Of a stretch of 64,000 nt of DNA, positions 39,465-49,719 are shown piece by piece. The DNA comes from Pithys albifrons albifrons (taxonomy: Eukaryota > Chordata > Aves > Passeriformes > Thamnophilidae). Each line of letters starts with the position of its first letter. The stretch's first letter is position 1. Position numbers and translations under genes: made by a program. The notes beneath the pieces are model-generated. The model ran no database searches. It was not told where the DNA came from and worked only from the letters and a program-made list of their open reading frames with translations. The stretch spans positions 23,778,865-23,842,864 of the forward strand of contig NC_092464.1 in assembly GCF_047495875.1 (NCBI RefSeq). Reading direction: 5' to 3'.

Positions 39465-39471
39465 TTCAAAG
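39098..39471 (+). mobile_element. SINE A: 5S rRNA-derived SINE with RTE-type tail and TSD
   Basis: The element is flanked by an exact 12-bp target-site duplication, ACAAATTCAAAG, at 39098-39109 and 39460-39471. From 39110 to about 39229 it resembles 5S ribosomal RNA along nearly its whole length. Recognisable blocks are CCGATCCCGTCAGATCTCGG (39135-39154), AAGCTAAGCAGAGTC (box A), GGCCTGG, TTAGTACTTGGATGGGAGAC (39179-39198, box C) and GGGTGCTGTAGG at the end. The pol III internal promoter is therefore almost intact. A roughly 180-bp non-5S body follows (39230-39406), very similar to SINE B. Its last 39 nt (39368-39406) match the RTE LINE at 27486-27524 at 33 of 39 positions. The tail is an expanded (CA)26. 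There is no tRNA head, and the duplication shows that the insertion starts at the 5S-like part. Open frames across it are artefacts. Confidence 0.88.
39411..39462. repeat. (CA)26 microsatellite at the SINE A tail
   Basis: Twenty-six uninterrupted CA units directly follow the SINE A 3' end and run into its target-site duplication. It probably expanded from the short simple-sequence tail made during RTE-type target-primed reverse transcription. A pure dinucleotide array of this length is likely to vary in length between individuals. Confidence 0.97.
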
Positions 39472-42400
39472 TATGGTGGGAAATATTTTCAAATTTCTTC
39501 CAAGGACTGACTTAGTAACAGAATAATAATGCCTTCCAGAAAACTTATTTTATTCCCTCTGCCCATCCGATTAGAAAAAACTACTTGTTCCACAAGCAAT
39601 TTATACAAAGAACACTGAAAATTTAAGAAAATGCTTTCAAGAAAACGCACATGAGGACAAGCAAATTCAGAAAAAGAATTTTCTGCCTCTGTATGTAAGG
39701 TGCTTTTATATTTAAAATCTTGAATGTCTCACAGTGAAAAACAAATAACAGAATAACATTTTTGCAATGTGGTGTTGTACAGATTTCACTTCAAGCATAA
39801 TTACTTGATTTTTAAGTTTTCTGGTTTTAATCTAACAGTTATTGCAAGAATGGTATTGCTTCTTTTGCTCATCCAGTATGGGGAGTTGCAAAGTTGAGGG
39901 AAATCGTAGTTCATGGACCAGTGGGTGATGCTGCAAGTGAACTCATTTTTAGTGTTCAGTGTTGTTTAGACACACAACTTTTATCTACTCTGGGAGAGGA
40001 AAGGTTGCACATGTGCACAGGATCCAGCTGACGATTTAGAGACAAAAAATGCTGCAGAATAATTCATGTTGAGAAAACACAGGAGAAAGAAAGTACTTGG
40101 AAAGCTCACTAATTTTAAGTCACACTTGGTTATTTAAAAGAAAATTTGCAATGAGTAATGTTTTACATAGATTAGTTAAGTCACTTTTTATAAAGTGAGA
40201 TAAAAAGCTTTCCAGTGCTGAGTGTTCCAACCCTCATCCCAGAACATCTGGAGTGACTGGAATCCCTGTTTTCTTGCAAGGTCATGTTACATTGAGCAGT
40301 ATTTTTACATGAGTCCTCATCAACTGAAGCCCAGACATAAATAAAGCCTATCAGCTCAACATCATGCAGACAGTCACTGTTATGCAAGAGTCACTGCTGT
40401 TCTGCATTATTACTGTCTTTAAGGAGAGGGTAAGGCAAACTGCACTGCAAGTGAATATGTATATTTAGCAGATACCCCATTTGTTAAAGGTAAATCAGAT
40501 GTTCAGACTGCACAGACTGAGCTAAACACCTGAAAACTCATCAAGGAAGTGCAGAAGCTAAATATATAAAAAAAGCCTATTGGATCATCCATAACACAAT
40601 TGGCACTGCTGCTACTGCTGATCTTCCTAACATATCCTGCTGCTTGAAACTGAGCATTTTGCCTGTACTGTTTTTTGCATGAGACCACATTTCTCCCCCT
40701 ATACCCCCCCAAAAACCAGTGACTATTGTTATAAATCTGTGTGTTTTGGCTGGAGTCACTGTTGCCCCACTAAGCATCACAGGAGGCATCAGGGCTGTGG
40801 CTGTGTGCAGGGCAGCTCTCTGCTGCAGAGCTTCTCTCTGCAACCTGACTCCAAGGAATCTGTTCTTCTATCAAATAAGCACAAAGTGTTAAAGCAACAG
40901 GTGTAGTATCATAGATGACAAGCCTTTCCCAACTTCTTCCCTGAGAAAAGCAGCAGCATAATGAAGATAAATAGGAATTTTACAGACAGGTAGTCACATG
41001 ATAACAGATCCTTGTTATTTAATACCACCAGAGCTATTTCAAATAGTGTTAGGACTTGTCTGTGCCCACCAGGATCAAGTTCTGCTAATCAGTGATCTGT
41101 AAGTGTACATGGTTCATTAGGGCTCTGAGAACAGCTGTCCATGTCTGCTCAGCATCAGATTACAGGATATCATTAACTTGGATTCTATATCCGCTTCAAG
41201 GCTTTTGTTACAACTAACTCATAATTCTCTCTTTTTTTTTTCTTTTCCTTTTTTTTTTCCTTTTCTTTTTTCCCCCCCTAAATTATCCTGGAAACCAGGA
41301 GAGCTGAGGTTTCTGTTTTACCAGCTTCTGTTCAGTATCATTTTAACATACATTCAAAGGAAAGCTGTAAGCATAATGTTCATTGTAACTACTGCAATAA
41401 AACACAGAAAATTTTCATGCCTCTTACACGTCTGTGCTCAAGCTTTATAGTTGAATTGTTTCAGTGGAACTACTTAAATCCACTCTAATCTCCTACTGCC
41501 TGTAAAATATGTAAAAATACATCTATAAAAACCCACACTGTATATTTCAGAGCAAGCTTTTCACTTTAGTAACTTTTATCTGACAAAATAATGCATTGAT
41601 TTGATTATTACTGCATGACTTTAGTTCTGGAAACATAAGGCAGAATATGCTCATTCCCATGAAGTGTACTCTAATTATTGTATAACTTGTTTGATTTTAA
41701 ATGCTTCCTACTACAGTAAGAAATTTATAGGGCAGATGTAGGAACAAAAATGGTGGTGTTATTCTTTTTCTTACATTTTTGAGGCAGTTCTCTTATTTCT
41801 ACTATTTTTTCTTAATTCTAAGACAGATTCACTAAATTAGAGGAAAACATGGATTCACAATTCATGTAATTGGGAGCAGGAATAAAAATCAATCAATACA
41901 TTATTAGCTGATTGTTATTCAATTATTGTGACTATTATTCTCCCAGGGAAACTAAACAATCAGAAACTGGACTCATGACTCATTTAGGCCAATAACAATA
42001 CCCAAATTCAGTAGTCATTAGGAATAATTGCACTAGCAAAATGGCAGAAAAGAATACTCTAACAGAGTCATTGCTGTCTGTAGCAAATGTGAGTTTAGAA
42101 CATCCTGTTTTACTCACGTCAGTCATTATGGAATTACTGATTAGTAGATCTGTTACTAGATACTAGGCCTGATTGTTCACTGCTGCTCTTATAAGCATTT
42201 TCTTACATTTAATATGAATGTGACCAAAATGTACTTATTTCTGTATATGGAACAGCATTAGGTTCCTAAACCAGCTGGATTTCCTAGACAGCTTAAAAAA
42301 TAGTAAGATTAATTAGTTAAGATTAATTAGTTAGTAAAACATTAATGCAAACTGCAAATGTCTGAATATATTATGATGTTCAAACTAAGAGTGTAGGTCA

Positions 42401-43289
42401 AGAAGTGTTTTTGAAAGAAACTGCAGACTTTGTGGTTAAAAATCCACCCCTTGTATTTTCAGGCCCTGCTAAAAATTCAGATTTGGGATATGCCAGACAT
42501 TTGGATATCTAAATGGACTGGCCCTGAAGTGAGGCTGTCAATCCATATCTAGACACCAAAGAGAATGGATCAGATCTCTCCAGTAGATGTTCATAAAACA
42601 TATGCAATAGGAGTTGGACTGGCCCCCTCAGCAGTAAATAATCACTCTTCCTCTGAATCCCTTGACATAATCTACTGGAGTGACGCTTTACAATTGAAAA
42701 AACGCCCACATTTATAAAACCATTAATATAGAAGCAAAGGCTGCCTGAAACAAAACATACATACGTGGAGGTTTAAGGTGTCATTTATGGAGCTCGGTTA
42801 TGTTTTAGGGTCTTGATTGTCTCTTGTTCTTCCTGAACAGGCTTTTTCATGGGGATTGTGATAGTTAGACATTGAAGCCTGAAACCATTGGCCGTACCAT
42901 TTAGTTTTCTGCAGCCTGAATCCAAAAGTGTTAACGCTCCTGCTCTGGCACGGATGATTAATAATATAAGTGAGCAGAATTAAAAACAGTTGTGTATGCT
43001 GTGCTCTTAAACCTCTGGCTGTGCAAAAGTGTCCACTTTTCCTCTGTATAAATGATGAGCTATATACATTTTCTTAGCAAAATACAGGCAAAATAAGACT
43101 CAGATTTTAAAATATTTCAGATGATTTTTACTTGGAAGAAAAATGCATTTCTCTTTAAAAACAGAAGGTGCTGAGGACTGCCTTTGATAGAAACTGCATG
43201 ATGGGTGGGAAGTCTCAGATGCTAACATATTGATCCTCAGTCCTCGGCTGCAGGTGCTAAAAAGCCCTGTTATAATGTTCTCCTCTAAG
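39472..43289. other. Unannotated sequence with a pyrimidine tract
   Basis: No gene or named repeat is recognised. A long pyrimidine-only tract of T runs broken by C occupies about 41228-41279. A 15-bp direct tandem repeat based on GATTAATTAGTTA occurs at about 42306-42336. Confidence 0.5.
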
Positions 43290-43334
43290 TGTTCATGCTT
43301 GCAAGCAGAACACATGCTTGCAAGCTGAAACACT
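43290..43334. other. Dyad of two GCTTGCAAGC palindromes
   Basis: Two exact copies of the 10-bp palindrome GCTTGCAAGC lie at 43297-43306 and 43316-43325, nine bases apart. The outer flanks, AGTGTTCA on the left and TGAAACACT on the right, are themselves inverted copies with one extra base, so the whole 45 bp forms an imperfect dyad. It could extrude as a hairpin or bind a dimeric protein twice on one DNA face (19-bp spacing is near two helical turns). No function can be assigned. Confidence 0.75.
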
Positions 43335-44008
43335 CCTCAGTGGCTGCCAGCACAATCTCTTTCTGAAAGGACAGCAGAACCAACCCCAAAATCACTGAGA
43401 CCTCATGCACTTCCTGAGGGCTAATGGGATGGGGGAACTCCTCTGGTCCTGGAGCACTGGCCATGGGAAAAGGGGAGCCAAGTGAGATCTTTCTGGTCAG
43501 TTGCCTGCTCTTGGTCAGCTCCCTGATGATATTCTAGCAGGAAATCTGCTTTGGCAATATCTTCTTTCAGATGTTCACAGTCTGCAAGTCCACGATGGCA
43601 ATTTAGATTGCACATAAAATTAGGCTGAAACTAATTTATCACTGGAATATTCTATTAGAGCAAAACAAAACAAAATCATTGCTAGGCAAATTAGTTAAAT
43701 TCCAGGTAGTGCAGAGCTGGGAGGCTTGTGGTTTGGATTGGATTTGTCCCAGCTGGAAATGTTGCCAGAACAATGGGAAGCAAATTGTGGGTCATGTTCT
43801 GAAAAGCAAAACTTCCATCCTGGTTCGAAGAGCTTAACAGAGAGCACAGGCAACACACAGAGTCAGAAGGGCAGCTTGTCTTACAGCAGCTTGGGAAATT
43901 CTGAGCTGTTTGAAGGCACTTGCAAGCTGCGTGAGTGAGGCAATCCACAGATATCTCTAAGCATTTAGCAGCATGACTGGAGAAAACCCATCTCCATTGT
44001 CTTTCTAG

Positions 44009-44153
44009 AGGGTATGTCCCTACAGCTGGAAGCTGTAAAGATTGTGACATTTGCACGCTAGCCACTACTGGGAAAGGTCCCATCACTGTTAAAGCTGTAG
44101 CACAGAAATCTGTTGGCAAAGCACAGTCGGCTGTAAAACTGGTTAAGCAGTAA
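44009..44153 (+). other. Candidate terminal exon, unknown
   Basis: A pyrimidine-rich acceptor, TTGTCTTTCTAG, ends at 44008. It is followed by a 48-codon open frame to the TAA at 44151-44153, and AATAAA follows within a few bases (44156-44161). The peptide contains CKDCDIC and ends AQSAVKLVKQ; I do not recognise it. AATAAA this close to a stop is unusual. A 142-codon frame on the opposite strand (43691-44119) competes with it. It is more likely a coincidence than a gene. Confidence 0.12.
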
Positions 44154-44943
44154 AAAATAAAATTTATGACTACTTTATTTATTCATGAATCATTGCCTAT
44201 TGCTAATAATGCTTATTGATAAAAATGCATAGTACCAAGTCATCTGGTCAAAAAGGCAAGTTGCAAACATTTAATAAGCCACATATTATTGCTATGAAAC
44301 AAATTACCAGAGATGAGGTACTGATGCTTTTTCACAAAGGAATCATCCTGTAGCTCTGTTCAATGACTGTTATTGAAATTCTGGCAAGATCTCAGTTTTC
44401 TGTTGCAACCATGGTGAAGAATTGATGTTGGAATCTGCTGGCAGGACAAATCACAGCAATGTGCTTGATGTATTTTTCAAAAGCCTTCACTTTAATATAG
44501 GAATCTTTCTATCTGACATAGCTTAGTGAGTGAATGGTAATTAAAGGTAATCATTCAACTAATTTAGTGTAATTTTTAAAATTTTTTCCCAACTGAATGA
44601 TAGACCTGCTCTAAAAGGAAATGTTTCTACCCCAAATTTTTTTTGATAAAACAGTAACAAGAGACATAACAAAATGCTGTGATGAAAACAAACTCACAGC
44701 TCAGAGTCTTTTCTTATAATTTTTCTTGCAGCTGTGGCCCAAATTATAGGACTTTTCCACACACTTAGCTCTGGCTCTAATGTACAGTAAGTAGTTTTAC
44801 CATGGGCATCTGGAAATAAGTGTTTTTTCTTTCATCATATTGATTTATATGACTGTAATTATGACTACTGTGGTGTCTGGGAAAAACAGTAGTTCTCCTG
44901 TTACCTGCTTGGACTTGTTATGTTGTGCAAACTCCCGTAGGGC

Positions 44944-44969
44944 TTTTTTTTAAAAAAAAAAAAAAAAAA
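44944..44969. repeat. T8-A18 homopolymer junction
   Basis: Eight T are followed by eighteen A (44952-44969). No retroposon body can be recognised upstream, so I list it only as a homopolymer. A similar A15 run lies at 46555-46569. Confidence 0.9.
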
Positions 44970-46176
44970 GCACATCTGAATCCTGGCTCCTCTATCCTGT
45001 TGTCCTATCTGCTCTGTCCTGAGTGTGTGGGAGCTGGGGCACAGAGGGACAGGCAAATGCACCAGGCTGCCTGTGATAATGGCAGCACGGGTCAGCTGTG
45101 GGAAGCCTGGTGTGATGAAAGCTTTAGATGTTTCTTTGTAAAAATGTAAACACTTTCACCAGCATGAAATCAGGGCTAAAGAAGAGGCTGGCTCCTTCCA
45201 GCTCTGCCTCTATGTGTAGCATTGAGACCAAAACCCCAAATCCATATCTCCCAAGGCTCTCTGACACTTGAATTCTAGATCCAGATCTGGACACATCTTT
45301 TGCATTTTGGGCTCATTTCTGAGTAAGCGAGAGGAGTGGTACCCCACTGATTCAACATTCACAGCTACAGCCAAAGAGACATTAAAACACAGCAAAGAGA
45401 ACTCCGCAGCACAGTCAAATTCCAAAAGAAGAGACTCAAGCTGCTGCTTTTGAAGTAGCTGAGGAAGACTTTCAGATGTCCTAGTGTTTTGCACCAACTT
45501 GCCAGTCATTTCTTTTCATCATTAAACTCAGCAAGGATCATTAACACAGTAACTAGCTCACCTTCTCCTGTGTAAAAAATGTCCTATAAAAATCTCATTG
45601 AATTCTCTGAAGATTCAAAGTAGAAACCATCTCTTCTACTGTGATCTTTATTGTCTTTACATCAAGAAATACCATTATGAGAAAAGATTGCTCTGGGACT
45701 GTTTGGGGAAACTGGTCCAGAAACTGGGGGATGCAGACAGCCTTCACTTCTTACAGGATGTAAACCACTCTGCTGTGCAAGGAAACCATTAGGGTTTATT
45801 TGGTTGAATTGACATATTTGAATGGCTGGCATGAAAGGGCATGATGAGGGCTAATTTTTAGTCTCTCTTCCTGTGAAAATGAGATTTATACAGTTTTGCT
45901 GTTTCCATGGGTATATATTTTGACTGTTTGCCTTCTGGGGTTTGGCAAAGGTCTATAGATTTTTTTATGAGCCGAATGATAACAACTACTGAAAGATGTT
46001 GCCCATATTGAGGGAAAAGCATCAGTGAGTGTCTTCCCCTTTATGAAATGACACAGAATCTCATTGTCATACACTGACCCTTAGGAAGGCAGGGTTGCTG
46101 CAGAATCCTGCTCACAGTGTAGTCTGCTTCTTTGGGCAATATTTAATGCCATGTTAATAAATCTTTTGAAAGTCAT

Positions 46177-46375
46177 TCAGGTTTCAAAACTCAGGAACTG
46201 CAAGTTGTTGGAGACTTGTTCAGGAGATGAACCGGTTGTTTGGTCAGTGTCCTCCCATGGGTAGGACTTTAGCACGAAGGAGGATGAGCAGAAGATGCTA
46301 TCACCTCTGGCTTCTGTGCTCGAGGTTTTCTGAATCAGTTGGTCCATGTCAGTTGTCAATATATAGCCCAGGTTC
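46177..46375 (-). other. Candidate terminal coding exon, minus strand, unknown gene
   Basis: On the minus strand a good acceptor, TTTGTGTTTCTCTAG, is followed from 46375 downwards by a frame open for 65 codons to a TGA at 46177-46179. The peptide includes TTDMDQLIQKTSSTEARGDS and then SYPWEDTDQTTGSSPEQVS. It is hydrophilic, rich in Ser, Thr, Asp and Glu, without low complexity, and looks like an intracellular tail. I recognise no family. A weak ATTAAA signal lies about 35 bases after the stop. Frame length alone is not significant in this base composition. Confidence 0.2.
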
Positions 46376-48910
46376 CTAGAGAAACACAAACTTAGGATAA
46401 CTGCTATTTGTGCAACCACTTCAGTTTCTGCAGACCCATGCCTTGTGAACACAACTTTTCAAGATGTTACATATTTCAGCCAAGTTCACAATGGCATAAA
46501 CTCTCAACAATCTTTGATTTCCAACAAAGTAGTTTAACTGGGAAATTGTCTACCAAAAAAAAAAAAAAAGAGCCAGCTTGTGCAAGACTCCTGACGAAAG
46601 TCTTCACACAAGGAGTTCCCACCTTCCTAGATACCAAAGACATGAATACTGTGGGACTTGCAAATACTGCTCCACACTGTTCCTCTGTTCTCCACATGTG
46701 TGAAGTATATAAACTAAGTGGAAAGTGGCTGTTTAAAGTGGCTAAGGGCATCCATTAGCTTGCCAAGTATATTTACAGCACATCTAAAAATTGTTGCTAG
46801 GATAACTAAAATGTTTATTGGCAGAATATGAGGAGAGAATTTTATAAAATGTTTGCTTCTGGACAATAAAAAGGAGGAAATGGTGATAATAGTACTTCTG
46901 AATGTCTGTAGCACAAGAGTTTTCTCAGTCCCAAATCCCAACCCATTTGTAATGATATATAAATGTCATGCATTCCATGTCTGAGTAGAAGTCAAGTTAA
47001 GGACACATGACATCTGCTCCAGAAGAAAGTATTTCATGCTCATAATGTAATTCCACATCTATAACAGCTTCCTCAACTTCTTTTGCAGTTACCAAGGAAT
47101 TACTTGGGGCATATGGGGAGGAATGTCAATGTGACAGTATTGGTTTCTTAAGATAGTTTGGAATTCGAATTCCCCTTGTGAAGGTGAGGGTTAGTAACTC
47201 AGTAACTACTATCTCGTAAAGAGTTATCCATTTGTCACATACACAGAAGTGTGAGAGATTTTCTTATGCTGCAGTGGATATTCAAAAATGTGACTTTATT
47301 TATTTTTCTTGTGCAACAAATTCTACAGGCTTTAAGTGGAGGCATTTCTGCAGCGCTGCTCAGTCACAGTGCTCTTCATCAGCTTAGTACTTCTCAACAA
47401 CATGGAAATGTAGTCCACTGGTACAGTGCTCTGCAACAGATCATGCCTTACCACCACTTTAGGGACATAGTCCCCCTCTACTTAAAGCCTTGCTGGTATC
47501 AGTACCTGCATATTTAACATTTCTGATGTTACTGCAGTTGTTAAATCTATTCAGTATTTCCTTTGGCACCCACACCTGTTAATCTGGAGACATAAATTCA
47601 TAAAGGCTCAATGCTCATCTAATAAAAAGTTAGTCTCTGCCCCAGTAGCATTTACTGCATCATCATTTTTCTTACAAGACATGAATTTTTCAACAGCTTG
47701 TGAAAAGTAGTGAACAGAGACTTAATTAAAACCACATTCAGCAGAAAGGTATCTTACATTATGAGTGAAGGAAAGATCTGGGTAATATTAAGCAGCTGTT
47801 AAAATACACAATTAAGTCAAGTTAATTGTTATTACTGGCAGCCTCAATGACAGATGAGCAGTGAAATGCTTGACTGAACAGGCCATTGGTCAAACAACCA
47901 ATGTTGCATAGCTATTCTGCAGTAGGCTCCTGATCCCCATTGAGTACAGAGATATAATACTGACAATGAGATAAACAATGGAATTTGCATGCGTATCAAA
48001 AACATTATCCTTCTTCCTGTTCTTACTAAAAAATACTGACTGGCTGAATTCAGACTTGAGAAAGTCTAATGAGAGTTTATAGGTTTGAGGGACAGAAACC
48101 ACAAAGGCAGTCTGGTCTCCTGACACAGATTCACAGTCTCTTCCAGTAATTCCCATTCAGTATCTCATAGTCAAACTGGAACACATTAAACAGACATTTA
48201 ATCATGATTTTATAGATATTGCAGATAGAATTTCTACATATTTTTCCAAAAGTTCTAAAGTTTCTAAAAGTTTCAGAATACAGGTGACAAAGCCAGCATT
48301 AACAATTTCTTGCCTTCCTTTCCCAGCCTCTGGATACTCCTGCTCATTGTGCTGTTGCTCCCTCATTTCTGCCAGTGCAGTCTCTTTCACACTTCCACTC
48401 AATGGCGACTTCTTTGTCCCCATGTCCCAGGAGGCACTTAGTGCATGCACACCCCATGGACAAAGGAGATTAAAACGGACCTTTTATGTGTTGGTGCTGG
48501 TTTTGCTCTGAAAGGTGCTCATATACATGGTGATGGGCATGTTGGAGGAACCTGAACAAGATAGAATACGCTGCCAGCTCAGTTTGAAATCACTTTCTTC
48601 CCAGTGAGGTGATTCTGATTGTGCCTTCATCCTGTGCAAGGACATTATAATTCATTTAATACAGCTTAAAGTAGAAAGATAAGAGTATTGTCTCTGTGTG
48701 TGGGACTCATCTAAAGCTGCAGTTCGTTTCTAAGCTGGTGAGCAAACAGGAACAGTTACACAAGGGAATACAAGTTAACAATGTAGAACAACCCTGATGA
48801 GATCTACAGATGAATCATTCCCTTTTCTAATCTCTTCCTTTAAAGAAAAAAGAAAGGAATAAGAATGGAAATAAAGCACTAGTTTTTAACAGTGCATGCA
48901 ATTAACTATT
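46376..48910. other. Unannotated sequence
   Basis: No gene is recognised. A perfect 14-bp palindrome, GGAATTCGAATTCC, occurs at 47160-47173. The 116-codon frame at 46408-46758 overlaps a minus-strand frame and crosses the A15 run, so it is not convincing. Confidence 0.5.
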
Positions 48911-49074
48911 GAAACAGCTTGCTGTGGATTGTCCTTCATTTGAAGGCTTTCAAACAAGGCAGAATGTCTTTTTAAAACAGATTCGAATAGAATCAGCCTT
49001 GATGCAGGATTCCTGCGTTGTGTGAGGGCTTGGATGAGATTTCTGTTACAGCCCTCCTGGCCATAGACTCTCAG
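48911..49074 (+). mobile_element. Ancient CR1-like LINE 3' UTR fragment
   Basis: The order TTTGAAGGCTTTCAAAC, AAGGCAGAATGTCTTTTTAA, CTTGATGCAGGATT, TGTGAGGGCTTGGATGAGAT and CCCTCCTGGCC matches by eye the 3' UTR of old amniote CR1 subfamilies, in which a CTTGATGCAGGAATT block precedes GGTCAGACTAGATGAT and CCCTTCTGGCC. It is much more diverged than the CR1 copies at 12.4 and 14.8 kb, implying an insertion that predates modern birds. Confidence 0.5.
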
Positions 49075-49328
49075 TTTTCCTTCAGCTTCTCTCCCTCTGC
49101 ATGGTGGGAAAAGTGAGTATTGTTTTAGTTAGACAGCAAAGCAATATTTGAATTCTTAGTGATTGTATATATATACTTATTGTTTTAGTTTTAGTTGTAG
49201 ACTCATACAAAAAAGTTTCTGTATCTCCATCATGTCTTTGTCTTTCTTTTACTTATGGTGCTTAAATTTTTAGGTTTCCAGCTCTTGCAGCTAAAGCCAG
49301 CACCAAAAACAGAAGGCAGCTCTTTCTG

Positions 49329-49719
49329 CTAAATCTACTGTATATGTATGTATGGCCAGACTTCATGAACAAAGATCTGGGAAGGGCTCTCCCCACGTGG
49401 GTGTGCCCTTCCAGCCTGCACGGTGGATTTTTTAGGTGAGGCACAGCGTGCGCAGAACTGGCCCCACCGTTTAAGTCCTAAGGTCTATTTGCCATGGCCA
49501 AGCGAGCTTGGACAGTGACAGTGAAGTCCTCAGGACTGTCTACAGCACCCAGTACTAACCAGGGCTGACCCTGCTGAGCATCTGAGATCTGACAGGATCA
49601 GATGGCAGGGAGCCATTTAACTGCCAGGGGATGGTCTCCACTGAGTCTCGAACTCAGGACCTTGGGATTTGGAGTCCAGAGCACTCTTCTTTATGCCACA
49701 GGACCGCCCTAAATCTACT
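49329..49719 (-). mobile_element. SINE B: tRNA + 5S rRNA-derived SINE with RTE-type tail and TSD
   Basis: The copy is flanked by an exact 11-bp duplication, CTAAATCTACT, at 49329-49339 and 49709-49719, so it is a complete insertion. Read on the minus strand from 49708, it starts with a 73-nt tRNA-like head, then a short linker, then a 5S rRNA-like part (about 49628 down to 49538). The same body as SINE A follows (identical for 36 nt: 49444-49479 against 39288-39323), and the tail is a short ATAC-type repeat. The 5S-like part has lost the box C region between 'TTAGTACT' and 'GGGTGCTGTAG', while SINE A keeps it. The RTE-like 3' hairpin is present but mutated (about 49366-49379). The overall order tRNA-5S-body-RTE tail differs from SINE A, which lacks the tRNA. 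Confidence 0.87.
49633..49705 (-). tRNA. tRNA-like head of SINE B (tRNA pseudogene)
   Basis: The 73 nt fold as a cloverleaf: acceptor GGTCCTG with a decayed partner GGAGACC, a 4-bp D stem (GCAT/GTGC), an anticodon arm with loop CTCCAAA (formal anticodon CCA), and a perfect 5-bp T stem CTGAG/CTCAG around the loop TTCGAGA. Box A (TGGCATAAAG) and box B (GAGTTCGAGAC) are recognisable. Length and the CTGGACT block resemble tRNA-Gln, though the anticodon would read Trp codons. It is part of the SINE and not a functional tRNA gene, since acceptor and anticodon stems are mismatched. Confidence 0.75.

Noticed and set aside
39209..39526. 105-codon frame with a run of Thr-His repeats
   Set aside because: It lies in the 3' body of SINE A and its (CA)26 tail; the repeats are the translated microsatellite.
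43691..44119. 142-codon minus-strand frame as a gene
   Set aside because: No recognisable domain, no splice context, and composition is explained by GC-richer sequence with few stop codons.
47160..47173. 14-bp palindrome GGAATTCGAATTCC as a binding site
   Set aside because: A palindrome of this length is not improbable in 64 kb and nothing around it supports a function.
49633..49705. A functional tRNA gene
   Set aside because: Acceptor and anticodon stems are mismatched, no T-run terminator follows, and it sits at the head of a SINE.
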